Below, one piece after another: positions 54,211-64,000 of a stretch of DNA of 64,000 nt. Source of the stretch: Gymnothorax reevesii (Eukaryota > Chordata > Actinopteri > Anguilliformes > Muraenidae). The notes beneath the pieces are model-generated. The model made no database searches and was not told the DNA's origin. It worked only from the letters and a program-made list of their open reading frames with translations. A program made the translations under genes and the position numbers. Each line of letters starts with the position of its first letter. Positions within the stretch are counted from its first letter, which is position 1. Location of the stretch: contig CM056574.1 in NCBI GenBank assembly GCA_029721435.1, positions 32,878,001 through 32,942,000 on the forward strand, given 5' to 3'.

Positions 54211-54329
54211 CCTTTTTTAACGCACACCACCCAAGAAGACGCGGTGGGGCACGCATGGACGCAGGAGAGCCTCTGACCATCCGCCGCTCTCAACGCAACA
54301 GACTGAGGAGACTGTAGTCAATATCTCGA

Positions 54330-55620
54330 GGAAGAGGCTCACAGATAATGACAAATGTGTTTTGAGTAAAGGCCTCAATTTTTCCCCATCCTGTACTGTG
54401 AACCCATTTAAACTTAAGGTTGATACTTTCAAATTTATTAGACAGCTACATTTGAAACATTTTTTTCTCGGCTAACACCTCTATGACTACTTATAGCAAT
54501 ATGGAGAGCAGCGATCCTGCTGTGTCTGATGTTGATGCTCATGCCAGGGAGTCCACTCCCTTTAAAAGAAAGTCTTTCTTTTTACCATCTACCAACCTTA
54601 ATCCCACTATTGTCACATTTAGCCGTCTAGTTGAAAACGATTAAATGAAATTGTGTCAAAACATGTTCCCTTCCAAATCAAATTTGTCCAAGGCTGAATT
54701 GAAAGCGTTAAACGATTTGGAAAAAAGGTCAGACCTCATTATCAAACCAGCTGACAAAAGTGGAGCTACAGTTCTTATGAGTTTTGAGAAATACGATGCT
54801 GCCACTAAGTGTCAATTTTCCGATACTAATTACTATTCACCTTTGAGCTCTGACCCCACCGTTGAAATTAAGAAAAAGATTGATGAGTTCATTGAAACAT
54901 CTTTTAAGAGTGGTTGGATTACTCAAAACGAGAAAGACTTTCTAACAACAGAATTTCCTATTTGTCCGTTTTTTTACGGCCTACCGAAAATTCATAAATG
55001 TCTTGACAATCCTCCCCTGCGCCCCATTGTTGCGAGTATCGGTAGTCTCACGGAGCCACTGTCATTATTCGTCGACTTCTTTATTAAGAAATTTGTTGTT
55101 GACTTGCCTTCCTTTTTAGGAGATACCACTGATGTCCTCAACATTGATTAGGATTTGAAATGTGGCAGTAACGACTTGTTAGTGTCTTTTGATGTTCAGA
55201 GCTTATACACCTGTATTCCTCATCATATCGGTATTGAAGCTCTTTCATATTATCTGGATAAACGTCCCGATGGTCTATTTCCACCGAAGGACTTTTTATT
55301 GACACTGTCTAAAATCATCTTGTCAAACAATTTTTTTAAATACTCCAAAAAATATTGTCTTCAATCCCGTGAGACATCAATGGGTAGTTCCTTTGCCCCG
55401 TCCTATGCTTGTCTTGTCATGAGGCTGTGGCAAGACGAAATCATATTTAATTCCTCAAACCCTTTTTTGTCCAAGATCGCTCTGTTTAAGAGATATATTG
55501 ATGACATTTTCGTTATTTGAAAGGGCAATAACAATGAACTTGATGATCTGAATACTTCCACTAATTATTTGAGTTTCACCAAGGAATAGTCTGACTGAGA
55601 TCAATTTCTCAGATCTAACC
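54330..55620 (+). pseudogene. Penelope-type reverse transcriptase
   Basis: 5' region: LTDNDKCVLSKGLNFSP and FKLKVDTFKFIRQLHLK, a frameshift in a T-run near 54465, then STPFKRKSFFLPSTN. The RT reads DLIIKPADKSGATVLM, FYGLPKIHK, PPLRPIVASIGS, LVSFDVQSLYTCIP (motif A), ETSMGSSFAPSYACLVM (motif B) and LFKRYIDDIFVI (motif C, YIDD). In-frame stops occur at 54642, 55149 and 55518. LPKIHK and the RPIVAS block are typical of Penelope RT. The catalytic residues themselves survive. Confidence 0.88.
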
Positions 55621-55952
55621 ATCTACAAAGAGGTAAACGGCACATTACAAACTACAATTTTTTGCAAACCTCTCTGCAAGAATAATCTCTTAAGAGCCGA
55701 CAGTAATCACCCCAGCCGGCTGATTAATGATATCCCCACCAGTCAGTTTCTTAGTCATTCATGTTAAAGCTTTTGACATGAAGGAGCGTTTCCAAGCCAG
55801 AGGTTATCCTGGCAAGTGTATTGATTTGGCCTATCAAAGAGCAATGCGCTCGGAAAGACACGCCCTTTAGACAAAGAGGTCTCAGGATCAAGCCTCTCCT
55901 TTTCCACAGAATACACGGCCATGGCAGGCAGGATTTAACATATTGTCCTTAA

Positions 55953-56908
55953 CCCTTGAGTGATGTTCAGGTCTTTTGGACCCATTTTCAATTTTTACTT
56001 AAATAAAAATCATACAAGTAATACTTTTTTCAACCTGAAACTCGGGTGTCCTTGGCTTATTTTATGTGAAGAACATGGAGGATGCTTTTTTGGGGGGAGC
56101 CCCCACTCTACACCCCCCCTCCACATTTACATCACACAGAGGGTGTTTGGGTCCAAAGGACCCCAATGTAAAACAATAGGGCAGTAGTCTACTCTACAGT
56201 TTGAGTGTGAACATTGGAATAGGACCAAAAACATTGCTGCATGCCTTTACCTGCCTTCCTTCTACCAGAGACTAGAATACCTGAACAGGGGGTGGAGTGG
56301 GGGATATATTGTCCCCAACCAAACTTGACCCAAGGGGGCGGGCCTTCGCTACCACGCCATTACGCAACACGAATCCTATAGCCCAGCCCCTGTGTGTGCT
56401 AGAGACATGATGCATGCACCAGGGGGTTCACAGGGACAGCCCTGAGTGCACCGTACTGTCCCACAACCACCCTTGATCCAAGGAGGCGGGGCTTCGCTAC
56501 CACGCCACTCGCAATGCAGATTGGGAACTGGTCAGCAACCACCCACAAGCAACACCTGGTGAAGACAGTGTGTCTCTAGCCCTAACAAGGGCTAAGTTGT
56601 GGGATTCGTGGCGTGCATGATGGCGAAACCTCGTCCCCCAAGGTCAGAGTCATCATAGGAAAGGTCATTGACATCACAGCCTTCCACCAGTAACCCTCCA
56701 GTGAAGACAGGAAGAATAGGCTCTGCCCCCTCAGGTTGGAGAAAGCTAGTGGTAGGTCAGTGGCCTAAAGGACATCCTCAAGTTCCGTCCGATGAAAACG
56801 GAATGTCTCTAGCCGGCACAGGGCCTGAGCTTTAGGCTGAAACCCCAAGGGGTCCAATGGACCCCTTCACACCCCGAGGATGCAGAAAATCCTACCACCA
56901 CACAAGGG
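55953..56908. mobile_element. piggyBac-type MITE inserted in the Penelope element
   Basis: TTAA flanks both ends (55949-55952, 56909-56912) and the ends are inverse CCCTTGAGTGATG / CCCTTGTGTGGTGG. TTAA with CCCT-type ends is diagnostic of the piggyBac superfamily. Subterminal GGTCCAAAGGACCCC-like words repeat near both ends. Its 956 bp hold no transposase, so it is non-autonomous. It separates the RT from the GIY-YIG region of its host. Confidence 0.88.
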
Positions 56909-56946
56909 TTAAACATTGAAATATCCTCAAAAGCGACCCATCTCTC

Positions 56947-57472
56947 ATGGCTATTTCTGTTCAACCTCCTCGCATTACCTTTAGACGTGCACGCAATCTT
57001 AGAGATCGGCTGGTCCACTCGAACATTCATACACCACCCCTCTCTTCTTGGCTTTCTCAACCCATAGGTGTTTATCGCTGCAGACATTGCACCCACTGCT
57101 CAAACTCTTCAGATATTAAAGAATTCACGCACGGGCAAGAAATATAAAATCAATTCATTTATTAATTGTAAAAGTACTCATGTTGTCTACATGTTGAAAT
57201 GCCCATGCGGATTAGTGTATGTGGGACAAACCAAACGTCCTCTCAAAGTGAGAATAGCTGAACATAAGACTGCTATCCGCACCAAAAACCTTGATTATGC
57301 TATAGCGCGTCACTATCAACAGGCTAAACATGGGTCAGTGGCTTCTCTAAAATTTTGGGGGATAGAGAAAACCACTCCACCGCCAAGAGGCGGGGATATT
57401 GTGAATAAACTCCTATTCAGAGAAGCCTATTGGATTTTTACACTTAACACTGTGGAATCTTTTGGTTAAAAT
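56947..57472 (+). pseudogene. GIY-YIG endonuclease part of the Penelope element
   Basis: The linker reads RRARNLRDRLVHSN and GVYRCRHCTHCSN (a CxxC-type motif), then after a frameshift near 57130 TGKKYKINSFINCKSTHVV and YMLKCPCGLVYVGQTKRPLK, VRIAEHKTAIR. VVYML-CPCG-YVGQT is the GIY-YIG core, with Arg in KVRIAEH and a downstream FREAYWI Glu. The nuclease nicks DNA to prime reverse transcription. From 57140 to the stop at 57469-57471 the domain frame is intact. Confidence 0.87.
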
Positions 57473-57480
57473 GAAATGAA

Positions 57481-58888
57481 TTTGTCTTCTTTTCTTTAAT
57501 TGATTGTCCCTCTGTGCCACTGTTTTTCTTTTTTTTCCTCATGATTTTTTCTCCCACCAATGAAATTTTTGTTTGAAAATGGGAGGGGCTCTCTTATGTG
57601 TTCATTCATTCGTGAGTGTGTGTACTCGGGTCATTGGCTATTTTATTTGAATGTGTTAACTCCATCCAATGGGAAATTACCACTCCATTGTGGAGGGAGA
57701 TTTAAATGTTCATTCAAGTCTTGGCCCCCTGTTTGACTCAGAAGAGTCAAAAGTTAGTCACTTGCACCTTAATAAATCGCCTTATATAATTGTGTGCTCC
57801 AGGACTTCTTCCTTCGATATTTGCATTTTTATCCCCCTCTTTCTGAGAGGCACCAGTTTTTGGCTATAACTCCGCCAGCTGATGCGCGTCTTTCCATCGT
57901 ACATAAAATGTTCTAAATTCAATTCTGCAAGGACTTTATTGAAGAGTAAATATTTAACATTATCAACAAGCTGAACCATTTTATGTAAACAAAAAGCAAA
58001 GTTCCTCTAAAACATTTAATTCAAAGCAAAACAACTGCTTATTGTATGTTTGCATGAGTGCTTATTTGCATCTACAACACAATGAACACAAGCCAAAAAA
58101 TAATCTTCATGAAAAATTTTACTTTCTTTCCTGAAAATCAGCATTTTTGGTTATAAAATCAACAGGGTTGCTCACAGAGATATGCCATTTCTCCTGTGGG
58201 CTCAAAAAGGAAGTAGGGAGTGTCCAATATTGATGACATCACTGCATCTATTTCTGATTGATCATAAAGGGAGTGTGACATTTTGCCCAATGTTACAACA
58301 CTTCCCGGTCTCCCCTAACCTGTATGTAATAGAACTGCCGCTAAACATAATTTTCAGAAATCTGACTTCGGAGGCCACTATTTACCAAGTGTTGCCTTAC
58401 TGAGAGTACTTGCTAAGAACCCTTGAGCCAGGAATTTGTCCCATTTAAGAGACATGTTACCTTAACAAGACTACCAGCCATATCCAGCGGCTAAGGCTAA
58501 CGTTACATCCGTAATAATTGTATCACCGATACTATGGTTTTGTGTCCGTGAGTTGTCCGCGTCCGGAGACATTACTGTGAGCATTCCACAGGCGACAACT
58601 TGAAACTTAGAAGGGCTCAGCCTCTCCCCCCCCACCCTCCATTTAATCATCTGATAGAAAAATAATTTTGTGTCAAATACCTTGAGAACGTCTTACAGTC
58701 TAAAGGTGTGAAAATGTGTGTTCCTATAAATAACTTACAAACGAATCCCCATGAATAATTGTTCAAATTTTTTCATGTGTATAATACGTAGGCTACAGGC
58801 CCCTTCCCCCATTCTGATGTGCTTCCACCGCCCCGATAACGTTTCAGCCATACCATTATTTAACGTTTAGCACACACCCCCCCATGTG
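57481..58888. other. Non-coding stretch
   Basis: The first part may be the 3' UTR of the Penelope element. Around 58180-58330 there is wording common to dispersed teleost repeats (ATTTCTCCTGTGGGCTCA, GATGACATCA), but no boundaries were found. Confidence 0.35.
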
Positions 58889-59250
58889 TAACACTCCTTG
58901 TCGCAAAACATAAGAATTCCTCCTAAAGGTAATAAACCTTAACGCTAAATGTAAGACCTCCCCATATATGTAACAAACCTTAACCCTAAACTTAAGAACT
59001 CCCCCTAAATGTAACAAACCTTAACCCTTAACGTAAAAATCCCCCTGAATGTGACAAACCTTAACCCTAAACGTAAGAATCCCCCTTAATCTAACAAACC
59101 TTAACCCTAAATGTAAGTACTCACCCTATATGTAACAAACCTTAACCCTAAACGTAAGAACTCCCCCTATATGTAACAAACCTTAACCCTAAACGTAAGA
59201 ACTCCCCCTATATGAAACAAACCTTAATGCTAAACGTAAGAAGTAGTGTT
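58889..59250. repeat. Minisatellite, about 41-bp unit, eight copies, with TTAACCCTAA
   Basis: The unit is GTAACAAACCTTAACCCTAA then ACGTAAGAACTCCCCCTATA. Eight copies were counted by the AAACCTTAA word; the two copies near 59140-59215 are identical and the outer copies more diverged. The core contains the vertebrate telomere word TTAACCCTAA but as part of a longer unit. Confidence 0.9.
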
Positions 59251-59531
59251 TCTGTTTAGTGATGAAGTTAGATGGTGATCATTGTACAGTTCGTAGCCTT
59301 TCTCAGATTGCTGAACTGTTCTACTCTGGTTTCTTTCTGCTATTTTTTTTAATTTCACTGCCCTTCATTCGCATCATCATGTGGCATAGTAAAAACCTGT
59401 CGAGCAAACTTCCTGATGGGAAATAACCTCAATTGTAGGCCTGCTCCCTTCGATCCACAAATGGCAATTTAATATCTAAAATTCATTGAAAAAAAAAGCT
59501 TAGATCTAGATTTAAGAATTAATAAGAGATG
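59251..59531. other. Non-coding spacer
   Basis: No recognisable feature. Confidence 0.4.
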
Positions 59532-60530
59532 CTGTCACCGAGGCTCCAAGTGGGTGAAGAAGAAGAATTGCCAAGCCACAATACAAAATCCAAAAACAGT
59601 GTCGACTAGACAGGCAGGGGTCAGAACCAGTAAGACAGATGAGCAGAGGTACATAAACAATAGGCAAAAAGTCGTAGTCGATGAACAAAGCCAAGGGTCA
59701 TACACTGGGCATCCAAACACAGAAATCGTGATCATACAAAAATAGGTCGAAATCCAGAAAGACAAAAATAATACAAAAAGGGCAATGGCAAGAATCAAGG
59801 TCGGACAATCCAGTAGAAGCGAAACAATATTCAATGGTATACGAGGCACTCTGCACAAAGAAGTATTGATCAACGTTCTGGTCAGAGCTGTGAGTGAAAA
59901 GACAGCTAATATACACACAGGTCACATGCTATACAGAGGCAGGTGAAGGGAACAGAGCTAATTACATCGGGAGAATCACATGAGGGAAGCCCTAACCACG
60001 AAAATTGGTGTAAGACAAAATACGAACGGGAATCACACAAACAGCCGATGACATTTAAACAGCTCCGGTCCAGGAGTTCTACGTGCACAGATAACGAGCG
60101 CAGGAGTGTGATTAAGCACGTGCGAGAGATTCTCGTTGAAGCTCAGGAGAGGACAGAGACATATGAAGGGGTGGAGTATAGAACAGGGCAGAGAGGGAAT
60201 TAGTCTAAATTAGCAGCAGTGCAACTTTACATATTAAACCTGAGTGCTCATTAATAAGCTAGTAATCCTATATACATGGATTAGTTGTGTTAGTACACTA
60301 TGATACAAAATACAAATGTTAGTCTTGTTAGTAATCAGAACAGAAGGGCGAAGGAAGACAAAGAGATTCGAAGGAATACTTCAAACACCGGAATTCATTT
60401 AAATCACCCGAGTCAGAGAGCTCGCAGACAGGGAATATGGACTGAACCAACTAGATCACAAGACAGGGGAGACAAGTGCAATGGAACTGAGACATGGAAT
60501 GAACCAAAAACCTGAGCGTTACAATAACCA
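59532..60530. repeat. A-rich dispersed repeat, related to 39021-39920
   Basis: It starts TGTCACCGAGGCTCCAAGTG and ends near GAGCGTTACA, which could be inverse LTR ends (TG...CA), though no target duplication matches. Shared words with the 39-kb segment include GAGTGCTCATTAATAAGCTA and GACAGGGGAGACAAGTGCAA. Confidence 0.5.
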
Positions 60531-60599
60531 AAAAGAATAAATAAAAGACAATAATCATGAACACAAAACCAGCACATTAACATCACCAAAAACCATAAC

Positions 60600-60692
60600 C
60601 ATAAAAAATATAATTTGCAAATCGTAATATTCTGTTTTTATTCACGTTTTACACAATGTCCCAACTTCATTGGACTTGGGGTTTGTATACTT
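60600..60692. repeat. Tc1-like element end
   Basis: TTTACACAATGTCCCAACTT, CATTGGACTTGGGGTTTGTATA, same family as 26640-26695. Confidence 0.6.
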
Positions 60693-62377
60693 GAATGTTT
60701 GATTCCCATTATTGCCCTGTACAAAGGCAGGTCTGCTGAACATCAGATGAAGTAGTGTGGGAAAATAATAATCTATTTAACCTTAATAATCAAGTTTCTT
60801 CAAATGAATGAGCATTGAAATGTATTATCAAATGTATTATAAACAGAGGCATTACTATATTGATTTATTGCTGAATTGTTGTATTCAATGCATATCTGAA
60901 TATATTATTAATCAAGTATTATATATCCGAATGTATTAATAATCAAGCTTAAACTGATATTAACTGAAACATTGTATTAACCTAAAGCAATGTGAATCTG
61001 AGTGAATGGAACTTTTTCAGGGACTTTCTGCTCCTCATACTGAAAGAATACAGACACCTGCAATCAGTGAAAGGGGGCGCAGTGTAATTTTTAGACTGTC
61101 TGTGCTTTGTTTGAAAGGCCCCAGCTGCACCGGTAATCTGTTGACCCTGGCTAAAAGATTACAGAATCCTCCTTCCGTGTATTAATTCATACAGACGACA
61201 AAGAAGTTGTGAATGTCCTTTGGGGTTTGGTCCAAATAAGCGGATATTGGTCAAATAGAGTTCATTAACATCAATTAGATAAGCACACAGCTGGAGCCCG
61301 AACAAAGGGAAGATGGACTATAAAGAAATGACAAAGAAGAACTTCAACACATTCGATCGCCATCCTTCGATTGCCTTCAGAGGAGCCAGAGCATCGGCGG
61401 ACGCAGCGCAAGCCCCCCTGATGTACTTCGACCTCTCGCAGAGGAACATTCGACTGTATCATCTGATGGTTTGATTACCACTGTCTTTGATGCTTGTTGC
61501 CTTCATTTGATTACATGCATATGATTTCTCTTGATTATGTACTCACTTATTTTCTGATTAAATGGATGAAAACATAATTGCAAATATAAAAGGTGTTTTG
61601 GGTCCTTCATTTAAAGTCAATTCCAACCAGTACGAATTCCACAACAGTAGCTAACGCCAAACAGTTTCACAAGAAGACATGAGGAAACCATCCAAAATCC
61701 AACCAAAGCTGACCCTGTTGTGGTTTCCAGACGAGATGTTTACATATTTTTGAGGTCCCCTTGTTCGTGAATAATTGGAGAGAGACAGAATCTTCAGAAG
61801 CCATCTTTATTCCCAGCCTTGAATCGTGCAATAATCCAAACCCGGTGAGCAGTCCCTGGCCAGGAAGTGCTAACTCGGCATTCTTTACAAAGCAATATTT
61901 ATGGGAAAAACTCAACCAACTTTGCTCCAATCAAAATACATGGGTTGTAACCATCTTATCTTTGATGTTTTTTCATTCTCTAGCTTTGTTTATTACACCA
62001 TGGTGGAGCACAAAATGCTGGTTGAAAAAAAAAAAAGAATATATAGTGAAAAGGTCTTGAAAATTACAGTTTAAGAGTGGAAAAACACAGTCAGATGAAT
62101 AGGATACAAGTAGATACATAAATGATTCAACTGATTATATTTTCAGTGACCACTTATGATTTTACTGAACTAACATTGATCAATGCTACAGAAATCAAAT
62201 ACATGTAAATGTCTCACTTGGTTATGTTTTCAAATCAACTAAACAGAAGCCTGCTTACTAATCACCTGCTTACTGCTCCTATGGGATGGGTCAAATGCAG
62301 AGGACAAATTACCCCACGGGGTTCAATAAAGTGTAATCAAAGCTACAGAAGCCTACTGCTTATGTGTGTGAGCTGCT
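60693..62377. other. Non-coding stretch
   Basis: AT-rich; frames at 61271-61462 and 61667-62060 carry no known domain. ATGGGTCAAATGCAGAGGAC followed by CCCCACGGGGTTCAATAAAG at 62286-62332 is a 3' tail seen on dispersed fish retroelements. Confidence 0.4.
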
Positions 62378-62456
62378 TTGAATTGAATTGCTTGCATGTG
62401 TGTGTGACTGTGTGTGAAATGCTTGGATGTGTGTGTGTGTTTGCATGTGCATTGCT

Positions 62457-62489
<33 letters not shown>

Positions 62490-62645
62490 CTGCTTGCATG
62501 TGTGTTTGTGTGTTTTATGTATGTGTGTCAGTGTGTGTTTGTGCATGTGTACGTGTGCGTGTGTCTGTGCGTATGTGTGTGTGTTTGCACTGCTCGTCCC
62601 CTCCCTACGCGTATGTGAACTACTACGTACGTGTGTGTGTTATGT
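62378..62645. repeat. GT-rich simple-sequence tract with repeated GCTTGCATGTGT
   Basis: Mixed (GT)n interrupted by TGCTTGCATGTGTGT/CTGCTTGCATG words about 60-80 bp apart, with 14 pure GT units near 62459-62487. The long open frame across it encodes only VCVCVC-type repeats and is not a gene. Confidence 0.9.
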
Positions 62646-63894
62646 TATGTGCATGTGTACTGCTGCTTACATAATATGGTTATTGATTATGATTATTGAT
62701 TATGGTTATTCAACATGGCAATATAATCTCCAACAATCCTTTAAATTTTTGGGCCGAATTAATTTACTTTCTTTCCCATCTTTTGAAACTGCTTTGAGAC
62801 CAAGCATGTAAAACAAACTCAAAAAGCCATAAATTATTTGCAGCTCAGCCCAATTATTTTTACAGTGGTGTAATTGTCAACATTGCAAGCGGTGCATTGC
62901 ACGAGGGCCCAGCAGGTGGAAGGGGTCCGAAAAGGTATCATGTTCATAATCAATATGACCCTCTATTTTCCTAACCGGTCGTCCCCTATGATTGTGATCT
63001 TGACATTGTTCAACAGCAGTACAGAATTACGTACATATAGCTAATATACCGCTCACCACTTGACGTTTATCACGGTTTTGATTTGTGGTTTTTTTTTTTG
63101 CCTTACTGAAATGTTACAAAACTGTGTGTTTTATTTAAGATAAATATTATTTGTATCCATCACTTATTTGCTTGCTTGCTTTCTTCTGAAGTTCCAAAGG
63201 AAGAGGGTTTGCCACCCAAAAGAGAAAGTTAAAGCGGGAACAGGATGAGAATTGTGCTAAACTGACTAAATTAGATTGTTTTAACTCATGTTTCTGCTTC
63301 ATCGAATGCTTTCAATATTAACATGAACCGGGAGGCTAACGTAAGCTCACCATCACATAAATGTAAAGTCATGTGATTGTTACCTCTCATATGAACATTT
63401 AAATCATCAGTAAAGTTACACTGCTGTGCTTAGCGTGCAATTATGCACGGACTCTTGTCTCCCCATGAGACCTGCTGGGGAATCGCTGCAAGTATGTAAG
63501 ATAAAACTATGCTCTTATTTTAGAATATGTAATTAATATTTTCCTCATTAATTATGTAGTATTTCACTAATCGCAACCCATCTGCTATTAATCAAAATGT
63601 TACATTTTATAACGCAGCCCGCCCAATCTGCAGAATAACCACGGTGTCCACGGATAACTGCACTGGGTGCGTTTCTACTATGTTGGCTTGTAATGAGCCA
63701 CCATGCTTTTCTCAATGACTATTTGTTTTATGCTCATCGCCATACTGTGGCTGTTACTTTTGGGTTAATTTGTTAGTGTAGGCTGGCTAAAGCTACTGTA
63801 TTTCGGATGTATGGTAGTTGGAGAAATCAGGCTGTGGTGACAGTGTCTCAAGACAGTGTCTCAACACACGTTGATTGTAAAGGCCAAGGAGTAA
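62646..63894. other. Non-coding stretch
   Basis: No recognisable gene or element. Confidence 0.4.
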
Positions 63895-64000
63895 AAATAT
63901 GTTTTTAATCGCGTTTTAAAAATGTCCAACGTAGGTGAGGTCCGTATGTGAGGGGAAGGTTGTTCCACAGCTTAGGACCGACTACTGCAAAGGCTCGATT
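63895..64000 (-). pseudogene. LINE ORF2 C-terminal remnant, running off the window
   Basis: On the minus strand: NRAFAVVGPKLWNNLPLTYG, HLRWTFLKRD, stop, KHIFTPW. The RAFxVxxPKLWNxLP...FK..LK..LF wording is the end of ORF2 in CR1/L2-group fish LINEs. The rest would lie beyond the right edge. Confidence 0.75.

Larger units (their letters stand above)
54150..57480 (+). mobile_element. Penelope-like element (RT plus GIY-YIG), degenerate
   Basis: The order of parts is 5' coding region, Penelope-type reverse transcriptase, then a C-terminal GIY-YIG endonuclease, the diagnostic layout of Penelope-like elements. Total about 3.3 kb, of which 956 bp is a later insertion (55953-56908). A 61-bp inverted copy of its own 5' coding region sits at the left edge. 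Multiple stops and frameshifts make it inactive. Confidence 0.88.

Noticed and set aside
56809..57096. A 95-residue minus-strand frame
   Set aside because: It crosses the boundary between the piggyBac-type MITE and the Penelope element, so it is accidental.
58889..59250. Interstitial telomere repeat
   Set aside because: The hexamer TTAGGG is not tandem by itself; TTAACCCTAA is one part of a 41-bp unit.
62209..62811. A 200-codon open frame
   Set aside because: Its centre is VCVCVC-type text from a GT-rich simple repeat; no domain or splice context.

Overview
This is vertebrate nuclear DNA, most likely from a ray-finned fish. Genes are split by introns with GT/AG boundaries, non-coding DNA is AT-rich, and most of the window is transposable elements typical of teleosts: Tc1-like, hAT-like, Harbinger-like and piggyBac-like DNA elements, a Penelope-like element, L1-type and CR1/L2-type LINEs, Gypsy remnants, and tRNA- and 5S-derived SINEs. 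There are no bacterial operons, CRISPR arrays or viral genomes. All family names come from reading motifs by eye; no database search was possible.

Two host genes are well supported. At 5869-10764 (+) lie the last five coding exons of a HELZ2-like SF1 RNA helicase; the upstream exons are not visible. At 20446-21417 (-) is an intact, intronless 323-residue class A GPCR resembling leukotriene B4 / chemoattractant receptors. Two broken copies of this receptor lie at 22.3-22.8 kb and 36.8-37.9 kb inside a duplicated segment. The second copy was later split by a full LINE (32.2-36.6 kb) and by a 424-bp hAT-like element. A third open frame (53194-53718, +) looks like a small papain-like/C76-type cysteine peptidase module and may belong to a mobile element.

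Layout. 0-5.7 kb: terminal-inverted-repeat (TIR) element, Gypsy RNase H remnant, foldback element, internally deleted Tc1 element. 5.9-10.8 kb: helicase exons. 11-19 kb: Harbinger-like and Tc1-like ends, two Helitron-like elements in opposite orientation (one inside a LINE), and a 5'-truncated L1 with target duplications. 19.8-23.1 kb: foldback repeat, GPCR, first GPCR pseudogene. 23.6-31.7 kb: Harbinger and Tc1 remnants, solo LTR, Gypsy protease/RT remnant. 31.8-38.1 kb: second copy of the GPCR segment with its insertions. 38.4-43.7 kb: SINEs, hAT MITE, Tc1 element. 44-49.6 kb: minisatellite, a 2.2-kb inverted-repeat element built of ATACAAT motifs, foldbacks, a 5S SINE nested in another element. 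50.4-53.7 kb: inverted repeat, THAP-like exon, four-copy tandem array, peptidase-like ORF. 54.1-57.5 kb: degenerate Penelope-like element split by a piggyBac-like MITE. 57.5-64 kb: telomere-motif minisatellite, A-rich repeat, GT-rich tract and a LINE end at the edge.

The strongest biological stories are the history of receptor duplication followed by decay and layered insertion, the Helitron-like pair with compensatory changes in its terminal hairpin, and the unusual ATACAAT element.
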